NCBI GenBank assembly: GCA_948330435.1
Contig: CAOJBY010000009.1
Location: 1-64,000 of the forward strand
Direction of reading: 5' to 3'
Source: an uncultured Lachnoclostridium sp.
GTDB lineage: Bacteria > Bacillota > Clostridia > Lachnospirales > Lachnospiraceae
Length of the DNA: 64,000 nucleotides
The notes under the pieces were generated by a model. It did no database searches, was not told where the DNA came from, and worked only from the letters and a program-made list of their open reading frames with translations. The translations under genes were made by a program, and so were the position numbers. Numbering within the stretch: position 1 is the first letter of the stretch; each line of letters opens with the position of its first letter. Below are positions 9,903-21,280 of the stretch, piece after piece.

Positions 9903-12900
9903 TTAAATCTCTGTTAATTCCTCTTCGGTTTCTATCTCATCTGTCGTTTCATCAGATGTATCTTCAACTGCTTCCTCTTCCATAAAGTCTTCCGTCAGAT
10001 CCAGATCCTCATCCAACTCCTCCGAAAACTCCAGTTCATCGTACGTATCCAACTCCGTATCCAGTTTCACAGAGCGATAGCGCTTCATACCGGTTCCTGC
10101 AGGAATCAGCTTACCAATCAATACATTCTCTTTGAGACCAATCAACGGGTCAACTCTTCCCTTAATTGCAGCCTCAGTCAGAACCTTGGTGGTCTCCTGG
10201 AAAGACGCTGCGGACAGGAAAGAATTCGTAGCTAATGATGCCTTGGTGATCCCCAGCATAACCTGCTTGCCCTCTGCCGGACGCTTACCCTCTGCCTCAA
10301 GCTTCTCGTTCATGTCCTCATATTCAAGAACATCTACCAATGTCCCTGGCAAGAAATCTGTATCGCCATTGTCCTCAATACGAATCTTCTTCAGCATCTG
10401 ACGTACAATCATCTCAATGTGCTTGTCGTTGATATCAACACCCTGAAGACGATATACTCTCTGTACCTCCTGAATCATATAATCCTGAACGGCACGAATT
10501 CCTTTGATCTTCAGAATATCATGGGGATTGACACTACCCTCTGTCAGCTCATCGCCGGCCTCCAGAACCTGACCGTCCTGCACTTTCATGCGGGATCCAT
10601 AGGGAATCAGGTATGTCTTAGATTCTCCATCCTCATTTGTTATCTGAATCTCACGCTTCTTCTTGGTATCAAGAACCGTTACCGTACCCGGGATCTCCGT
10701 AATGATTGCAAGTCCCTTTGGCTTTCTGGCCTCAAACAGCTCCTCTACACGGGGAAGACCCTGTGTAATATCTCCGCCGGCCACACCGCCTGTATGGAAA
10801 GTACGCATGGTCAGCTGAGTACCCGGCTCACCGATAGACTGAGCTGCAATAATACCTACGGACTCGCCCACCTGAACCGCCTCACCCGTCGCCATGTTTG
10901 AACCATAGCACTTAGCACAGACGCCAATGTGAGATTTACAGGTTAAGATCGTACGAATCTTTAATTTATCATAAGAATTTCCATTCTCATCCACTCCGGA
11001 CTTAATAATGGCCGCCGCCCGTCTGGGGGTAATCATGTGATTTGCTTTCACAATCACATTGCCATCCTTATCCTTGATGGTCTCACAAGCGAAACGTCCT
11101 GTAATACGTTCCTGGAGACCTTCAATCTCTTCTTTTCCTTCCATGAAAGCCTTTACTACCATGCCGGGGATCTCATCTTTCCCCTCACAGCAGTCCACCT
11201 CACGGATAATCAGATCCTGAGATACGTCTACCAGACGTCTTGTCAGATATCCCGAGTCAGCGGTACGCAGAGCCGTATCGGACAGACCCTTACGTGCACC
11301 ATGTGCAGACATAAAGTACTCCAATACGTCCAGCCCCTCACGGAAATTAGACTTAATGGGCAACTCAATGGTATGACCTGTAGTATCTGCCATCAATCCA
11401 CGCATACCCGCCAACTGTTTAATCTGTTTATCGGAACCACGGGCTCCGGAATCCGCCATCATATAGATATTGTTGTATTTATCCAACCCGTCCAGCAGTG
11501 CCTTGGTCAAGATCTCATCTGTCTGCTTCCAGGTCTCTACAACCTCTTTATAGCGCTCTTCCTCTGTAATCAGACCACGTTTGTAGTTCCGTGTGATCTT
11601 ATCCACGGTATCCTGAGCCTTTTGAATTAGTTTTGGCTTCTCCGGTGGCACGGTCATATCCGATATGGATACGGTCATAGCCGCTCTGGTGGAATATTTA
11701 TAACCCATAGCCTTAATATCATCCAGAACCTCTGCTGTCCGGGTAGCTCCATGAGTATTAATAACCTTTTCCAGAATCTGCTTCAAGCCCTTCTTTCCTA
11801 CATGGAAGTCTACCTCCAGCTTCAACTCATTGCCCGGAACACTTCGATCCACAAAGCCCAGATCCTGAGGTAAAATCTCATTGAAAATAAAACGGCCCAT
11901 GGTGGACTCAATAATGTCTGAAATTTCACTTCCGTCGGGCAGAGTCTTTGCCACCTTTACTCTGATTTTAGATTGAAGCCGAATCACCCCATTTTCATAG
12001 GCAAGAATAGCTTCATTTACATTCTTAAAGAACTTGCCCTCTCCCAGTATTCCCGGACGCTCCTGGGTCAAATAGTAAATACCAAGAACCATGTCCTGAG
12101 AGGGAACGGCTACCGGACCTCCATCAGAAGGCTTCAACAGATTATTCGGTGAGAGCAGAAGAAAGCGGCATTCCGCCTGTGCCTCTACAGACAGGGGAAG
12201 ATGCACTGCCATCTGGTCTCCGTCAAAGTCTGCATTGAAAGCCGTACAAACAAGGGGATGCAGCTTAATCGCTTTACCCTCTACGAGAATCGGCTCAAAT
12301 GCCTGAATACCCAATCTATGCAAGGTAGGAGCACGATTTAGCATAACCGGATGCTCTTTGATAACCTCCTCAAGAACATCCCAAACCTCAGGCTGTACCT
12401 GACGCTCTACCATCTTTTTGGCACTCTTGATATTGTGAGCCGTTCCGTTCTGAACAAGTTCTTTCATTACAAAGGGTTTAAAGAGCTCAATCGCCATCTC
12501 CTTTGGCAGACCACACTGATAGATCTTTAATTCTGGTCCCACCACGATAACAGAACGTCCAGAATAATCCACACGCTTTCCAAGCAGATTTTGACGAAAA
12601 CGTCCGGATTTACCTTTCAGCATATCAGAGAGGGACTTAAGTGCACGGTTGCCCGGTCCCGTAACGGGACGGCCTCTTCTTCCGTTATCAATCAAAGCAT
12701 CCACTGCTTCTTGCAACATACGCTTTTCATTTCTTACAATGATATCCGGTGCTCCCAACTCCAACAGACGTTTCAGACGGTTGTTCCGGTTGATAATTCT
12801 TCGATACAGATCATTTAAGTCAGAGGTTGCAAAACGGCCACCGTCCAACTGTACCATGGGACGCAGATCCGGCGGAATCACAGGAATAGCATCCATAATC

Positions 12901-13601
12901 ATCCACTCAGGCTTATTTCCTGAACTTCGGAATGCTTCTACTACCTCCAGGCGCTTGATAATACGTGCTCTTTTTTGACCGGTGGCATTCTGCAGAGTAC
13001 TTTTCAGTTCCTCAGACTCTTTTTCCAGATCAATGGCCTCCAAAAGTTCCTTAATGGACTCTGCACCCATTCCTACCCGGAAACGGCTTCCATACTTCTC
13101 ACGCATATCCTGATATTCTTTTTCTGTCAAGATCTGCTTATACTGAAGTTCTGTGTCACCAGCATCCAACACAATATAAGAAGCAAAGTAGAGAACCTTT
13201 TCCAAGGTACGAGGAGACAAATCCAGGATCAGTCCCATACGGCTGGGAATTCCCTTAAAATACCAAATATGGGATATGGGAGCTGCCAATTCAATATGTC
13301 CCATACGTTCACGGCGGACATTGGATTTGGTTACCTCCACACCACAGCGGTCACAGACCACGCCCTTATAGCGGATCTTCTTATATTTTCCACAATGGCA
13401 CTCCCAGTCCTTACTGGGTCCAAAGATACGTTCGCAGAATAAGCCGTCTTTTTCCGGTTTCAGGGTTCTGTAATTAATGGTTTCCGGCTTCTTTACCTCG
13501 CCCTTGGACCATTCCCGGATCTTCTCTGGAGACGCAAGTCCGATCCGAATCGCATCAAAGGTCATAGGCTGATATACCGCTTGATTCGTTGTTTCTGGCA
13601 T
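9903..13601 (-). CDS. rpoC: RNA polymerase subunit beta'
   Basis: RpoC forms the mobile clamp half of the RNA polymerase active cleft. I start at the ATG of [10 protein letters not shown] (1232 residues), which follows an AAAGGGAGTG site. The upstream in-frame start would overlap rpoB. The zinc-binding CHCGKYKK...CDRCG element is near the N-terminus and the catalytic Mg motif NADFDGDQM is in the middle. The product ends in a long acidic tail of Asp and Glu. It lies 16 bp downstream of rpoB. Confidence 0.97.
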   Translation of the reverse strand: MPETTNQAVYQPMTFDAIRIGLASPEKIREWSKGEVKKPETINYRTLKPEKDGLFCERIFGPSKDWECHCGKYKKIRYKGVVCDRCGVEVTKSNVRRERMGHIELAAPISHIWYFKGIPSRMGLILDLSPRTLEKVLYFASYIVLDAGDTELQYKQILTEKEYQDMREKYGSRFRVGMGAESIKELLEAIDLEKESEELKSTLQNATGQKRARIIKRLEVVEAFRSSGNKPEWMIMDAIPVIPPDLRPMVQLDGGRFATSDLNDLYRRIINRNNRLKRLLELGAPDIIVRNEKRMLQEAVDALIDNGRRGRPVTGPGNRALKSLSDMLKGKSGRFRQNLLGKRVDYSGRSVIVVGPELKIYQCGLPKEMAIELFKPFVMKELVQNGTAHNIKSAKKMVERQVQPEVWDVLEEVIKEHPVMLNRAPTLHRLGIQAFEPILVEGKAIKLHPLVCTAFNADFDGDQMAVHLPLSVEAQAECRFLLLSPNNLLKPSDGGPVAVPSQDMVLGIYYLTQERPGILGEGKFFKNVNEAILAYENGVIRLQSKIRVKVAKTLPDGSEISDIIESTMGRFIFNEILPQDLGFVDRSVPGNELKLEVDFHVGKKGLKQILEKVINTHGATRTAEVLDDIKAMGYKYSTRAAMTVSISDMTVPPEKPKLIQKAQDTVDKITRNYKRGLITEEERYKEVVETWKQTDEILTKALLDGLDKYNNIYMMADSGARGSDKQIKQLAGMRGLMADTTGHTIELPIKSNFREGLDVLEYFMSAHGARKGLSDTALRTADSGYLTRRLVDVSQDLIIREVDCCEGKDEIPGMVVKAFMEGKEEIEGLQERITGRFACETIKDKDGNVIVKANHMITPRRAAAIIKSGVDENGNSYDKLKIRTILTCKSHIGVCAKCYGSNMATGEAVQVGESVGIIAAQSIGEPGTQLTMRTFHTGGVAGGDITQGLPRVEELFEARKPKGLAIITEIPGTVTVLDTKKKREIQITNEDGESKTYLIPYGSRMKVQDGQVLEAGDELTEGSVNPHDILKIKGIRAVQDYMIQEVQRVYRLQGVDINDKHIEMIVRQMLKKIRIEDNGDTDFLPGTLVDVLEYEDMNEKLEAEGKRPAEGKQVMLGITKASLATNSFLSAASFQETTKVLTEAAIKGRVDPLIGLKENVLIGKLIPAGTGMKRYRSVKLDTELDTYDELEFSEELDEDLDLTEDFMEEEAVEDTSDETTDEIETEEELTEI

Positions 13602-13617
13602 GAATACACTCCCTTTC

Positions 13618-16600
13618 TTATTCCTCTTCTTCAAAATCCTCTTCGAAGTCTAAAAACTCATCCTCTTCGTCTTCTTCCTCTTCTGTCACATCAACTAGTT
13701 CTTCTCCTTCGAATTCCTGCTTGCTGAATCCATAATCTCCAAAGGATTCCTCTTCCTTATTGGAGTGTCTGTCGCCTTCAATAATAGAACGCAGATCCAC
13801 ATCGCCATAATCGCTGGTTTCCATAATCTCAACTTCTGTATTGTCATCTCGAAGAACTCTTACATCCAATCCCAGGGACTGAAGCTCTTTTAAGAGTACC
13901 TTAAAGGACTCAGGAATACCCGCCTCGGGGATGTTATCCCCTTTGATAATGGCTTCATAGGTCTTTACTCGACCGATCACATCATCAGACTTCACGGTCA
14001 AAATCTCCTGCAAGGTGTAGGATGCTCCATAAGCCTCCAGGGCCCACACCTCCATCTCACCAAAACGCTGTCCGCCGAACTGTGCCTTGCCACCCAAAGG
14101 CTGCTGGGTAACGAGAGAATACGGTCCCGTAGAACGGGCATGAATCTTATCGTCTACCAGATGATGCAGCTTCAGATAATGCATGTGTCCGATGGTAACG
14201 GGGCTGTCAAAATATTCTCCGGTCCGGCCGTCCCGCAGACGCACCTTTCCGTCTCTGGAAATGGGAACCCCTTTCCATAAGGCCCGATGATCCAGATTCT
14301 CATACAGATAGTCCAGCACTTCAGGAAGAAGCTCTTCCCCATGCTTTTCCTTAAACTCTTCCCACTCCAGATTTACATAGTCATTAGCCAAATCCAGAGT
14401 ATCCATAATGTCATTCTCATTAGCACCATCAAATACCGGTGTTGCAACATTAAAGCCAAGGGCCTTTGCAGCCAGACTCAAGTGAATCTCCAGCACCTGT
14501 CCAATATTCATACGCGAAGGCACGCCCAAAGGATTTAACACAATGTCCAGCGGACGTCCGTTGGGCAGGAAAGGCATATCCTCCACCGGCAGTACGCGGG
14601 ATACCACACCCTTGTTGCCATGACGGCCTGCCATCTTATCTCCTACGGAAATCTTTCTCTTCTGTGCAATATAGATACGAACTGCCTGATTTACTCCCGG
14701 AGACAACTCATCGCCATTCTCTCTTGTAAACACCTTGGCATCTACAACAATTCCATATTCTCCATGGGGTACTTTGAGGGAGGTATCTCTTACCTCTCTA
14801 GCCTTTTCTCCAAAGATGGCCCGAAGCAGACGCTCCTCTGCTGTCAGCTCTGTCTCTCCCTTAGGTGTCACCTTTCCTACCAGAATATCGCCCGCACGAA
14901 CCTCGGCACCGATACGGATAATCCCACGCTCATCCAGATCCTTTAAAGCATCATCACCTACACCCGGAACATCTCTGGTAATCTCCTCCGGTCCCAGCTT
15001 GGTATCTCTGGCCTCTGCCTCATATTCTTCAATATGAACGGAGGTATATACATCCTCCTGAACCAAACGCTCGCTCAAAAGAACTGCATCCTCGTAGTTA
15101 TAACCCTCCCAGGTCATAAACCCAATCAAGGGGTTCTTTCCCAAAGCAATCTCTCCTCCAGCAGTAGAGGGACCATCTGCAATCACCTGACCCTCTTCCA
15201 CTTTCTCGCCCTTAAACACTATGGGCTTCTGGTTGTAACAGTTGCTCTGGTTGCTTCGTGCAAACTTCGTAAGATGGTACGTATCCTTGGTTCCGTCAGC
15301 ACATTTCACCACAATCTCATTGGATACGGAACGCTCTACCACACCGGCATGCTTCGCTACTACACAGACACCGGAGTCCACTGCCGTCTTCGTCTCCATA
15401 CCGGTTCCTACAACGGGTGCCTCTGTCATCAAAAGCGGCACAGCCTGACGCTGCATGTTGGATCCCATCAAGGCACGGTTGGCATCATCATTCTCCAGGA
15501 AAGGAATCAGTGCCGTCGCCACGGAGAATACCATCTTCGGAGACACGTCCATATAATCAAACATGGAACGTTCATACTCTTGAGTCTCTTCCCTGTAACG
15601 TCCGGATACGTTCTTACGAACGAAATGTCCTTCTTCGTCCAGAGCCTCATTCGCCTGTGCCACATGGTAATTATCCTCTTCATCAGCCGTCATATAGACG
15701 ACCTCATCCGTAACCCGGGGATTCTTCGGATCTGATTTATCTATCTTGCGGTATGGTGTTTCAACAAAGCCATATTCGTTAATTCTCGCATAGGTTGCCA
15801 GAGAGTTGATAAGACCAATGTTAGGACCTTCAGGGGTCTCAATGGGGCACATTCTTCCATAGTGAGAATAGTGCACGTCACGAACCTCAAATCCGGCACG
15901 GTCTCTGGACAAACCGCCGGGTCCCAATGCGGACAGACGACGCTTATGAGTCAACTCACCCAAGGGATTGTTCTGATCCATAAACTGAGACAACTGGGAG
16001 GAACCAAAAAATTCCTTTACTGCAGCAGTCACCGGCTTAATGTTAATCAAAGACTGAGGCGTAATATTCTCCTGATCCTGGGTTGTCATACGCTCTCTTA
16101 CCGTACGTTCCATTCTGGAAAGACCGATCCGGTACTGGTTCTGCAGCAATTCACCTACCGCACGGATACGGCGATTGCCCAAGTGGTCAATATCATCATC
16201 ATTTCCGATTCCGTACTCCAGATGAAGATTATAATTAATGGAAGCAATAATATCTTCCTTTGTAATATGCTTTGGAATCAACTCATGTATGTCACGCTTC
16301 ACCAGAGTCTTGCGTTCTTCCAGATCACCAGACTCTTCCAGTATCTTTTTCAGTGCAGGATAATATACTAATTCTGTAACACCCAACTCCTTAGGATTCA
16401 CATCCATGTAATGGGTAATATCAACCATCATACTGGAAATCACACGGATATCTCTTTCCTCGCCTTTAAGCATCACAAAGGGAACCGCCGCATTCTGAAT
16501 CTCATCCGCCAGTTCTCTGGAAACCTCCGTGCCGGCCTCCGCAATGATTTCGCCGGTATCCGCATCCACTACATCCTCTGCGAGGACCTGTCCATGGATT

Positions 16601-17469
16601 CGATTGCGCAACATCAGCTTTTTATTGAATTTATAACGGCCTACCTTTGCCAGATCATATCTTCTGGGATCGAAGAACATGCTGGTAATTAAGCTCTCGG
16701 CACTCTCCACTGCCAAGGGTTCACCAGGACGAATCTTCTTATATAACTCCAAAAGACCTTCCTGGTAATTCTCCGCTGTATCCTTACTTAAAGTAGCCAG
16801 AATCTTTGGCTCTTCCCCAAACAAATCCAAGATCTCCGCATTGGTCCCAAAGCCCAGAGCACGCACCAATACGGTAATGGGAACCTTTCTGGTCCGATCC
16901 ACACGTACATAAAAAATATCATTGGAATCTGTCTCATACTCCAGCCATGCACCACGGTTTGGGATCACAGTACAGGAATACAGACCCTTTCCTACCTTGT
17001 CATGATCGATTGCATAATAAATACCAGGGGAACGAACGAGCTGGCTAACAATAACACGCTCTGCACCGTTGATTACAAACGTACCGGTCTCCGTCATCAG
17101 CGGCAAATCACCCATGAAAATCTCATGTTCATTAATTTCATCGGTTTCTTTATTATAAAGACGTACCTTTACTTTCAGAGGAGCTGCGTATGTTGCATCT
17201 CTTTCCTTGCATTCCTCGATTGTATATTTTATATCGTCTTCGCCTGTGCAAAGTGTAAAATCCACAAATTCAAGACTCAAGTGTCCACTGTAATCAGCAA
17301 TGGGAGAAATATCATCAAACACCTCACGAAGTCCCTCATCCAGAAACCACTCGTAGGAATCCTTCTGAACCTCAATAAGGTTTGGCATCTCCAAAACTTC
17401 TTTCTGCCTTGAATAGCTCATTCTACTGCTTTTACCGGTTGTAATAGGACGTATCCTGTTCTTTTCCAT
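13618..17469 (-). CDS. rpoB: RNA polymerase subunit beta
   Basis: RpoB forms the other half of the RNA polymerase cleft and carries the rifampicin pocket. At 1283 residues it has the full length. Recognisable segments include the rifampicin-region [17 protein letters not shown] and [14 protein letters not shown], the [10 protein letters not shown] loop and the C-terminal [20 protein letters not shown]. The C-terminus is an acidic tail ([13 protein letters not shown] type). An AAGGGGTGA site precedes ATG, and a strong promoter lies about 110 bp upstream. Confidence 0.98.
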   Translation of the reverse strand: MEKNRIRPITTGKSSRMSYSRQKEVLEMPNLIEVQKDSYEWFLDEGLREVFDDISPIADYSGHLSLEFVDFTLCTGEDDIKYTIEECKERDATYAAPLKVKVRLYNKETDEINEHEIFMGDLPLMTETGTFVINGAERVIVSQLVRSPGIYYAIDHDKVGKGLYSCTVIPNRGAWLEYETDSNDIFYVRVDRTRKVPITVLVRALGFGTNAEILDLFGEEPKILATLSKDTAENYQEGLLELYKKIRPGEPLAVESAESLITSMFFDPRRYDLAKVGRYKFNKKLMLRNRIHGQVLAEDVVDADTGEIIAEAGTEVSRELADEIQNAAVPFVMLKGEERDIRVISSMMVDITHYMDVNPKELGVTELVYYPALKKILEESGDLEERKTLVKRDIHELIPKHITKEDIIASINYNLHLEYGIGNDDDIDHLGNRRIRAVGELLQNQYRIGLSRMERTVRERMTTQDQENITPQSLINIKPVTAAVKEFFGSSQLSQFMDQNNPLGELTHKRRLSALGPGGLSRDRAGFEVRDVHYSHYGRMCPIETPEGPNIGLINSLATYARINEYGFVETPYRKIDKSDPKNPRVTDEVVYMTADEEDNYHVAQANEALDEEGHFVRKNVSGRYREETQEYERSMFDYMDVSPKMVFSVATALIPFLENDDANRALMGSNMQRQAVPLLMTEAPVVGTGMETKTAVDSGVCVVAKHAGVVERSVSNEIVVKCADGTKDTYHLTKFARSNQSNCYNQKPIVFKGEKVEEGQVIADGPSTAGGEIALGKNPLIGFMTWEGYNYEDAVLLSERLVQEDVYTSVHIEEYEAEARDTKLGPEEITRDVPGVGDDALKDLDERGIIRIGAEVRAGDILVGKVTPKGETELTAEERLLRAIFGEKAREVRDTSLKVPHGEYGIVVDAKVFTRENGDELSPGVNQAVRIYIAQKRKISVGDKMAGRHGNKGVVSRVLPVEDMPFLPNGRPLDIVLNPLGVPSRMNIGQVLEIHLSLAAKALGFNVATPVFDGANENDIMDTLDLANDYVNLEWEEFKEKHGEELLPEVLDYLYENLDHRALWKGVPISRDGKVRLRDGRTGEYFDSPVTIGHMHYLKLHHLVDDKIHARSTGPYSLVTQQPLGGKAQFGGQRFGEMEVWALEAYGASYTLQEILTVKSDDVIGRVKTYEAIIKGDNIPEAGIPESFKVLLKELQSLGLDVRVLRDDNTEVEIMETSDYGDVDLRSIIEGDRHSNKEEESFGDYGFSKQEFEGEELVDVTEEEEDEEDEFLDFEEDFEEEE

Positions 17470-17574
17470 TGACGTTCACCCCTTATTTTAGTTGTGAATT
17501 GCAGTGTTTTTCGTTATTTTTGACAATTCATGTCATAAAAATAGAGCCTAACTCACCACAATAGTGCATCTTCC

Positions 17575-17603
17575 ATGGTATCATAGGCTTGTTTTCGTGT
17601 CAA
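17575..17603 (-). promoter_or_regulatory. Promoter of rpoBC
   Basis: On the minus strand TTGACA (17598-17603) and TACCAT (17575-17580) are separated by 17 bp. This separates rpoBC transcription from rplJL, unlike the contiguous arrangement in many bacteria. Confidence 0.75.
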
Positions 17604-17647
17604 GCATTGATTTGGGAAATTTTTTCAGATCTTTCTTAAGAAAATAT

Positions 17648-17685
17648 AAAGGGTGCTGCAAAACTCTCTTCTTTGCAGCACCCTT
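17648..17685 (-). terminator. Terminator of the two-gene membrane-protein unit
   Basis: A perfect stem of about 15 bp (AAAGGGTGCTGCAAA and its complement) with an 8-nt loop lies 12 bp past the stop at 17697. It is AT-rich on both sides and could act in both directions. Confidence 0.85.
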
Positions 17686-17696
17686 TCCATCTATCA

Positions 17697-18047
17697 CTAC
17701 GCCATCATAAGTATTGCAACAATATAGAGAAATCCAACCACAAGAGCAACCAAAGTACCTATGCTGGAAGTAATAACTCCTGCAACTGCTGCCCCATGTC
17801 CGTCTCTATGCTGCACCAGGCTTACGATTCCCGTAATGAGACCAATCACTCCCAGGATAAAGGTAAGCCATGGCACCCAGAAAAGTACCAGGGATAAAAT
17901 ACCTAATACCAGGGATATGGATGACAGATTATTGTTCTTCTTGCTGGCACTCTGATCCTGTTCACCTACAATAATCACCGGTCGATAGGGCTGTTGTCCG
18001 CCATTCTCCCAGTTGTTCCGATTCTCATTTCTTGGTTCCTGTTCCAT
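17697..18047 (-). CDS. Small membrane protein, DUF4190-like
   Basis: The 116-residue product has a hydrophilic N-terminus rich in Asn, Glu and Gln (about 1-40). Two long hydrophobic helices (about 43-77 and 84-115) carry a repeated LGxxxGIxS-like pattern. This is the general look of DUF4190 proteins, a small two-helix family of unknown role. It lies 11 bp after the next gene and is probably co-transcribed with it. No enzyme motif is seen. Confidence 0.65.
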   Translation of the reverse strand: MEQEPRNENRNNWENGGQQPYRPVIIVGEQDQSASKKNNNLSSISLVLGILSLVLFWVPWLTFILGVIGLITGIVSLVQHRDGHGAAVAGVITSSIGTLVALVVGFLYIVAILMMA

Positions 18048-18058
18048 TCCTCATTCTC

Positions 18059-18544
18059 CTAACCGTAATACCCTGTAGCCACCAAAAGTGTTGCAACCGC
18101 AAATACCAGCACCAGCTGGATTGCTATGCATGCCACAAAAGAACCAATCAGTGCACCATTTTTCCCCTGAAGGCCAAACTTTGCATAGAGGAAGCTAAAC
18201 AGCACTCCGATAAGGAATCCCAGCCATTTCGTAAGCAGGAACCCCCCAATACAGCTGATACCAATAAATACATTTGCCATAACAGGCATCTTGTTAAGAG
18301 GAACATACTGCTCACCGCTTCCCAGATATCTCCCATTCACAGCCAGATCCACCTTATTGCCAATTGCAACTACACGAATCTCCGCACCATCAATCACAAT
18401 TGGATAATCAATCATATTGATAAACCAGTTCTGCGTTTTGGCTTTGTATACCTTACCGTTTATAATCACCTTGGCTCCAAAGCCTGCACGATACTCTACC
18501 GTATGCATGACTCCATTAACATTCACATCCCACACTTTTTTCAT
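18059..18544 (-). CDS. Membrane protein with an N-terminal FAIM-like beta domain
   Basis: The 161-residue product has a soluble N-terminal part (about 1-85) of alternating beta strands. It starts KKVWDVNVNGVMHTVEY and includes GAKVIINGKVY and DLAVNG. This pattern of a Trp-Asp-Val start, a his-val-glu strand and an ING turn resembles the FAIM1 beta-sandwich family. Two or three membrane helices follow (about 88-157). The resemblance is by eye only. It lies between rplL and rpoB with the small gene below, so the pair interrupts the usual rplJL-rpoBC order. Confidence 0.5.
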   Translation of the reverse strand: MKKVWDVNVNGVMHTVEYRAGFGAKVIINGKVYKAKTQNWFINMIDYPIVIDGAEIRVVAIGNKVDLAVNGRYLGSGEQYVPLNKMPVMANVFIGISCIGGFLLTKWLGFLIGVLFSFLYAKFGLQGKNGALIGSFVACIAIQLVLVFAVATLLVATGYYG

Positions 18545-18781
18545 AATCGCCCCGCCTCTCTTTGAAATATAAATTATGCTTTAAATTCTATGAGACAATG
18601 CATATTCGCAAACGCACCGCTCATTTCTTCCGCATTAATTATACCACAGATCTTTTTATTTGCACCTCTTTTTTCAAACTTTGTGGGATTTTGTGGGATT
18701 TTCTACTCTAATCAGATATTCCCGCTCTGATGAATCTAAGCTTTTTACAAACAATAGACTTCCAACTCATAGAATTGGCAG

Positions 18782-18813
18782 AAAAAAATAGGCGGAGAAA
18801 TAAAATCTCCGCC
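18782..18813 (-). terminator. Terminator of rplJL
   Basis: An 8-bp stem closing in GGCGGAGA / TCTCCGCC lies about 30 bp past the rplL stop. On the minus strand it is followed by a run of seven T. Upstream (18545-18780) there is only an isolated TATAAT box at 18638-18643 and a duplicated TTGTGGGATTT word near 18680-18702. Confidence 0.9.
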
Positions 18814-18842
18814 CATCAGCATCTTTGAAATTGTATTGATTC

Positions 18843-19220
18843 TTATTTCAGAGTTACAGTTGCACCCTGCTCTTCCAGCTTTGCTTTCAACTCGTCTGCC
18901 TCTGCCTTGGAAACGCCCTCCTTGATTACCTTTGGAGCACCGTCTACCAGGTCCTTAGCTTCCTTCAGGCCAAGACCGGTGATCTCACGAACAGCCTTGA
19001 TAACCTTAACCTTGGAGTCTCCGGCACCAGTCAGCTCTACATCAAAGGAATCCTTCTGCTCTGCCTCTGCACCTGCTCCATCACCAGCCGCTGCAACAAC
19101 AACACCAGCTGCTGCGGATACGCCGAACTCTTCCTCGCAAGCCTTTACCAGCTCATTTAACTCTAATACGGATAACTCTTTGATTGCCTCAATAAATTCA
19201 GCAGTTGTCAATTTTGCCAT
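18843..19220 (-). CDS. rplL: 50S ribosomal protein L7/L12
   Basis: L7/L12 forms the flexible stalk that recruits translation GTPases. The 125-residue protein has the N-terminal dimer domain, an Ala-rich hinge (about 40-55) and the C-terminal [21 protein letters not shown] domain. It follows rplJ by 53 bp with an AGGAGG site and is the last gene before a strong terminator. Confidence 0.98.
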   Translation of the reverse strand: MAKLTTAEFIEAIKELSVLELNELVKACEEEFGVSAAAGVVVAAAGDGAGAEAEQKDSFDVELTGAGDSKVKVIKAVREITGLGLKEAKDLVDGAPKVIKEGVSKAEADELKAKLEEQGATVTLK

Positions 19221-19273
19221 TTTATTTTCCTCCTAAATAATTTTAATTACGTATTAATAAATGTTCTTAACCA

Positions 19274-19762
19274 TTAAGCTTCCTTTGCTTCCGCAATCTG
19301 GCTGATTACACGAGCAAAGTTTGCAATCGGAGACTGGATGCTTCCAAGCAGCTTGCCCAGCAGCTCTTCTCTGGACGGAATCTTGGAAATAGCTTCCATG
19401 CCTGCTGCGTCGTAGTAGGTTCCCTCTACGATACCAGCCTTGATCTCCAATGCTTTCGCATCTTTTGCAAATTTGGCCAGGATTCTTGCCGGTGCAGTTG
19501 CATCTGTCTTAGAGATTGCAATTGCATTGGGTCCTTCCAAATGCTGGCTCAGGCTCTCACAGTCTGTGCCCTTGAAAGCAAAGTTCATCATTGTGTTCTT
19601 GTAAACCTTATAGATGATACCGTTCTCACGAAGTTCTTTACGCAGTCTGGTGTCTTCCTCTACGGTAAGTCCACAGTAATCGACAATTACAACAGACTGA
19701 GCATCAGCGATATTGGCTGCGATCTCATCTACAATCGGCTTCTTCAACTCAACTTTTGCCAT
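19274..19762 (-). CDS. rplJ: 50S ribosomal protein L10
   Basis: L10 anchors the L7/L12 stalk on 23S rRNA. It has 162 residues, begins MAKVELKKPIVDEI and ends in the helix that binds L12 dimers (IANFARVISQIAEAKEA). It follows an L10 leader RNA, so its synthesis is probably autoregulated by the L10-L12 complex. Confidence 0.97.
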   Translation of the reverse strand: MAKVELKKPIVDEIAANIADAQSVVIVDYCGLTVEEDTRLRKELRENGIIYKVYKNTMMNFAFKGTDCESLSQHLEGPNAIAISKTDATAPARILAKFAKDAKALEIKAGIVEGTYYDAAGMEAISKIPSREELLGKLLGSIQSPIANFARVISQIAEAKEA

Positions 19763-19825
19763 GAATGGTGTCCCTCCTTTATATATTTGTCCACCAACCC
19801 GACGGATTCATAATGAAAATAAAGA

Positions 19826-19950
19826 ACCTCTCTGCCAAAGACAGAGAGGTCTCGAAAATCATTCTCATAGAGAAAATGCATCGTCCTCGGCAGGCGGCTT
19901 CACCTTATGCCTTACGGCACCTGCTGTCTTCGGGTCGTGTTACATGCTAT
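19826..19950 (-). ncRNA. Ribosomal protein L10 leader with terminator-like hairpin
   Basis: Between the rplJ promoter and rplJ the minus-strand RNA contains CCGAAGACAGCAGGTGC and GCCTGCCGAGG, hallmark words of the L10 leader family. The proximal end is a perfect hairpin ACCTCTCTGTC...GACAGAGAGGT-like at 19826-19850, followed by TCTTTATTTT. That suggests attenuation by excess L10-L12. Confidence 0.85.
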
Positions 19951-19953
19951 GAA

Positions 19954-19982
19954 AGCATAGCACATATAAATCTAAATGTCAA
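19954..19982 (-). promoter_or_regulatory. Promoter of rplJL
   Basis: On the minus strand TTGACA (19977-19982) and TATGCT (19954-19959) have a 17-bp spacer. The -10 overlaps a small palindrome (TGCTATG / CATAGCA). The box lies 25 bp after the rplA stop with no terminator between, so rplKA transcripts may also run into the leader. Confidence 0.85.
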
Positions 19983-20006
19983 TCAATTATTCCGCAATCG
20001 TTTAGA

Positions 20007-20699
20007 CTACACCAGCTTTGCCGGATTCAGCTTCACGCCAGGTCCCATAGTCGGAGTAATGGTAATGCTCTTCAGGAACTGTCCCTTCACTGCGGAAGGT
20101 CTTGCCTTATTGATTGCATCGATAAGCGTCTGGAAGTTGTCCGCTAATTGTTCTTCTGTGAAAGAAGCTTTTCCAATTGGCACGTGGATAATATTGGTTT
20201 TGTCCAGTCTGTACTCGATCTTACCGGCTTTGATATCCTGGATAGCCTTTGTCACATCCATGGTTACCGTTCCGGCCTTGGGGTTCGGCATCAGACCCTT
20301 TGGTCCCAGTACACGTCCGAGACGTCCAACAACACCCATCATATCCGGGGTTGCCACAACCACATCGAACTCAAACCATCCTTCGTTCTGGATCTTCGGA
20401 ATCAATTCCTCTGCTCCTACGTAATCCGCACCTGCTGCCTGTGCCTCATCTGCCTTGGCATTCTTGGCAAATACCAGAACACGTGCGGTCTTACCTGTTC
20501 CGTGAGGAAGTACAACGGCACCACGGATCTGCTGATCCGCATGACGTCCGTCACAACCTGTCCGGATGTGAGCCTCGATGGTCTCGTCAAATTTCGCAAC
20601 AGCCAGCTTCTTTACGATGCTGATTGCTTCGTCTCTATCATACTGGTTCTGCTTGTCGTAGAGCTTTGCAGCCTCAACATATTTCTTTCCATGTTTCAT
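20007..20699 (-). CDS. rplA: 50S ribosomal protein L1
   Basis: L1 forms the mobile stalk near the E site and in other bacteria represses its own operon by binding mRNA. The 230-residue protein begins [15 protein letters not shown] and contains [28 protein letters not shown] conserved sequence near 125-145. It follows rplK with a 76-bp gap that holds one of two near-identical leader repeats. Confidence 0.98.
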   Translation of the reverse strand: MKHGKKYVEAAKLYDKQNQYDRDEAISIVKKLAVAKFDETIEAHIRTGCDGRHADQQIRGAVVLPHGTGKTARVLVFAKNAKADEAQAAGADYVGAEELIPKIQNEGWFEFDVVVATPDMMGVVGRLGRVLGPKGLMPNPKAGTVTMDVTKAIQDIKAGKIEYRLDKTNIIHVPIGKASFTEEQLADNFQTLIDAINKARPSAVKGQFLKSITITPTMGPGVKLNPAKLV

Positions 20700-20708
20700 A
20701 TTAAATAA

Positions 20709-20751
20709 CCTCCTGGTGGTAATTGCGGGAATCTGGGTTAATCCCTCCCAC
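20709..20751 (-). repeat. 43-nt leader repeat, copy before rplA
   Basis: These 43 nt match 21210-21252 at 40 positions. In RNA sense the element starts GUGGGAGGGAUUAACCC, can pair GGGA with UCCC and GUGG with CCAC, and ends in the AGGAGG ribosome-binding site of rplA. Confidence 0.8.
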
Positions 20752-20775
20752 GTTTCTTAATTATACAGTTACGTC

Positions 20776-21201
20776 TTAATCTGTTACAGTAATACCCATG
20801 CTTCTTGCTGTACCAGCGATCATGCTGATGGCCGCATCAATGCTTGCAGCATTGAGGTCAGGCATCTTCAGCTCTGCAATCTTCTGAAGCTCTGCTCTGG
20901 TGATGCTTGCAACCTTAGTCTTGTTCGGAACTCCTGAACCAGACTGAATGTTACATGCTTTCTTAAGCAGTACTGCTGCAGGCGGAGTCTTTGTAATAAA
21001 GCTGAAGGATCTGTCTGCGTAAACTGTAATAACAACCGGAATAATCATTCCGTCCTGGTCTGCGGTTCTTGCATTGAACTGCTTTGTAAACTCTACGATG
21101 TTTACACCGTGCTGACCAAGTGCCGGTCCAACTGGTGGAGCCGGTGTTGCCTTTCCAGCAGGAATCTGTAATTTAATATAACCTGTTACTTTTTTTGCCA
21201 T
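20776..21201 (-). CDS. rplK: 50S ribosomal protein L11
   Basis: L11 is part of the GTPase-associated centre. I start at the ATG of [10 protein letters not shown] (141 residues), preceded by AAGGAGGTGCCTGAT; a longer frame upstream would run through the leader repeat. The [22 protein letters not shown] region and the C-terminal GTARSMGI are present. It lies between nusG and rplA. Confidence 0.97.
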   Translation of the reverse strand: MAKKVTGYIKLQIPAGKATPAPPVGPALGQHGVNIVEFTKQFNARTADQDGMIIPVVITVYADRSFSFITKTPPAAVLLKKACNIQSGSGVPNKTKVASITRAELQKIAELKMPDLNAASIDAAISMIAGTARSMGITVTD

Positions 21202-21209
21202 ATCAGGCA

Positions 21210-21252
21210 CCTCCTTGTGGTAATTGCGGGAATTAGGGTTAATCCCTCCCAC
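21210..21252 (-). repeat. 43-nt leader repeat, copy before rplK
   Basis: This is the second copy of the element at 20709-20751. The ends and the GGGATTAACCC core are conserved; the three differences are one position near the ribosome-binding site and two in the loop. It also ends in the ribosome-binding site, here of rplK. Confidence 0.8.
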
Positions 21253-21280
21253 TTATTTGTTGTTGCTAAGTTCTTTCTTG

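Noticed and set aside
13602..13634. Longer N-terminus for RpoC
   Set aside because: It would overlap the end of rpoB, and the ATG at 13601 has a proper ribosome-binding site and gives the family-standard start.
15034..15735. Plus-strand open frame of over 200 codons opposite rpoB
   Set aside because: It is the complement of strongly conserved rpoB codons, with no start signal and no recognisable protein.
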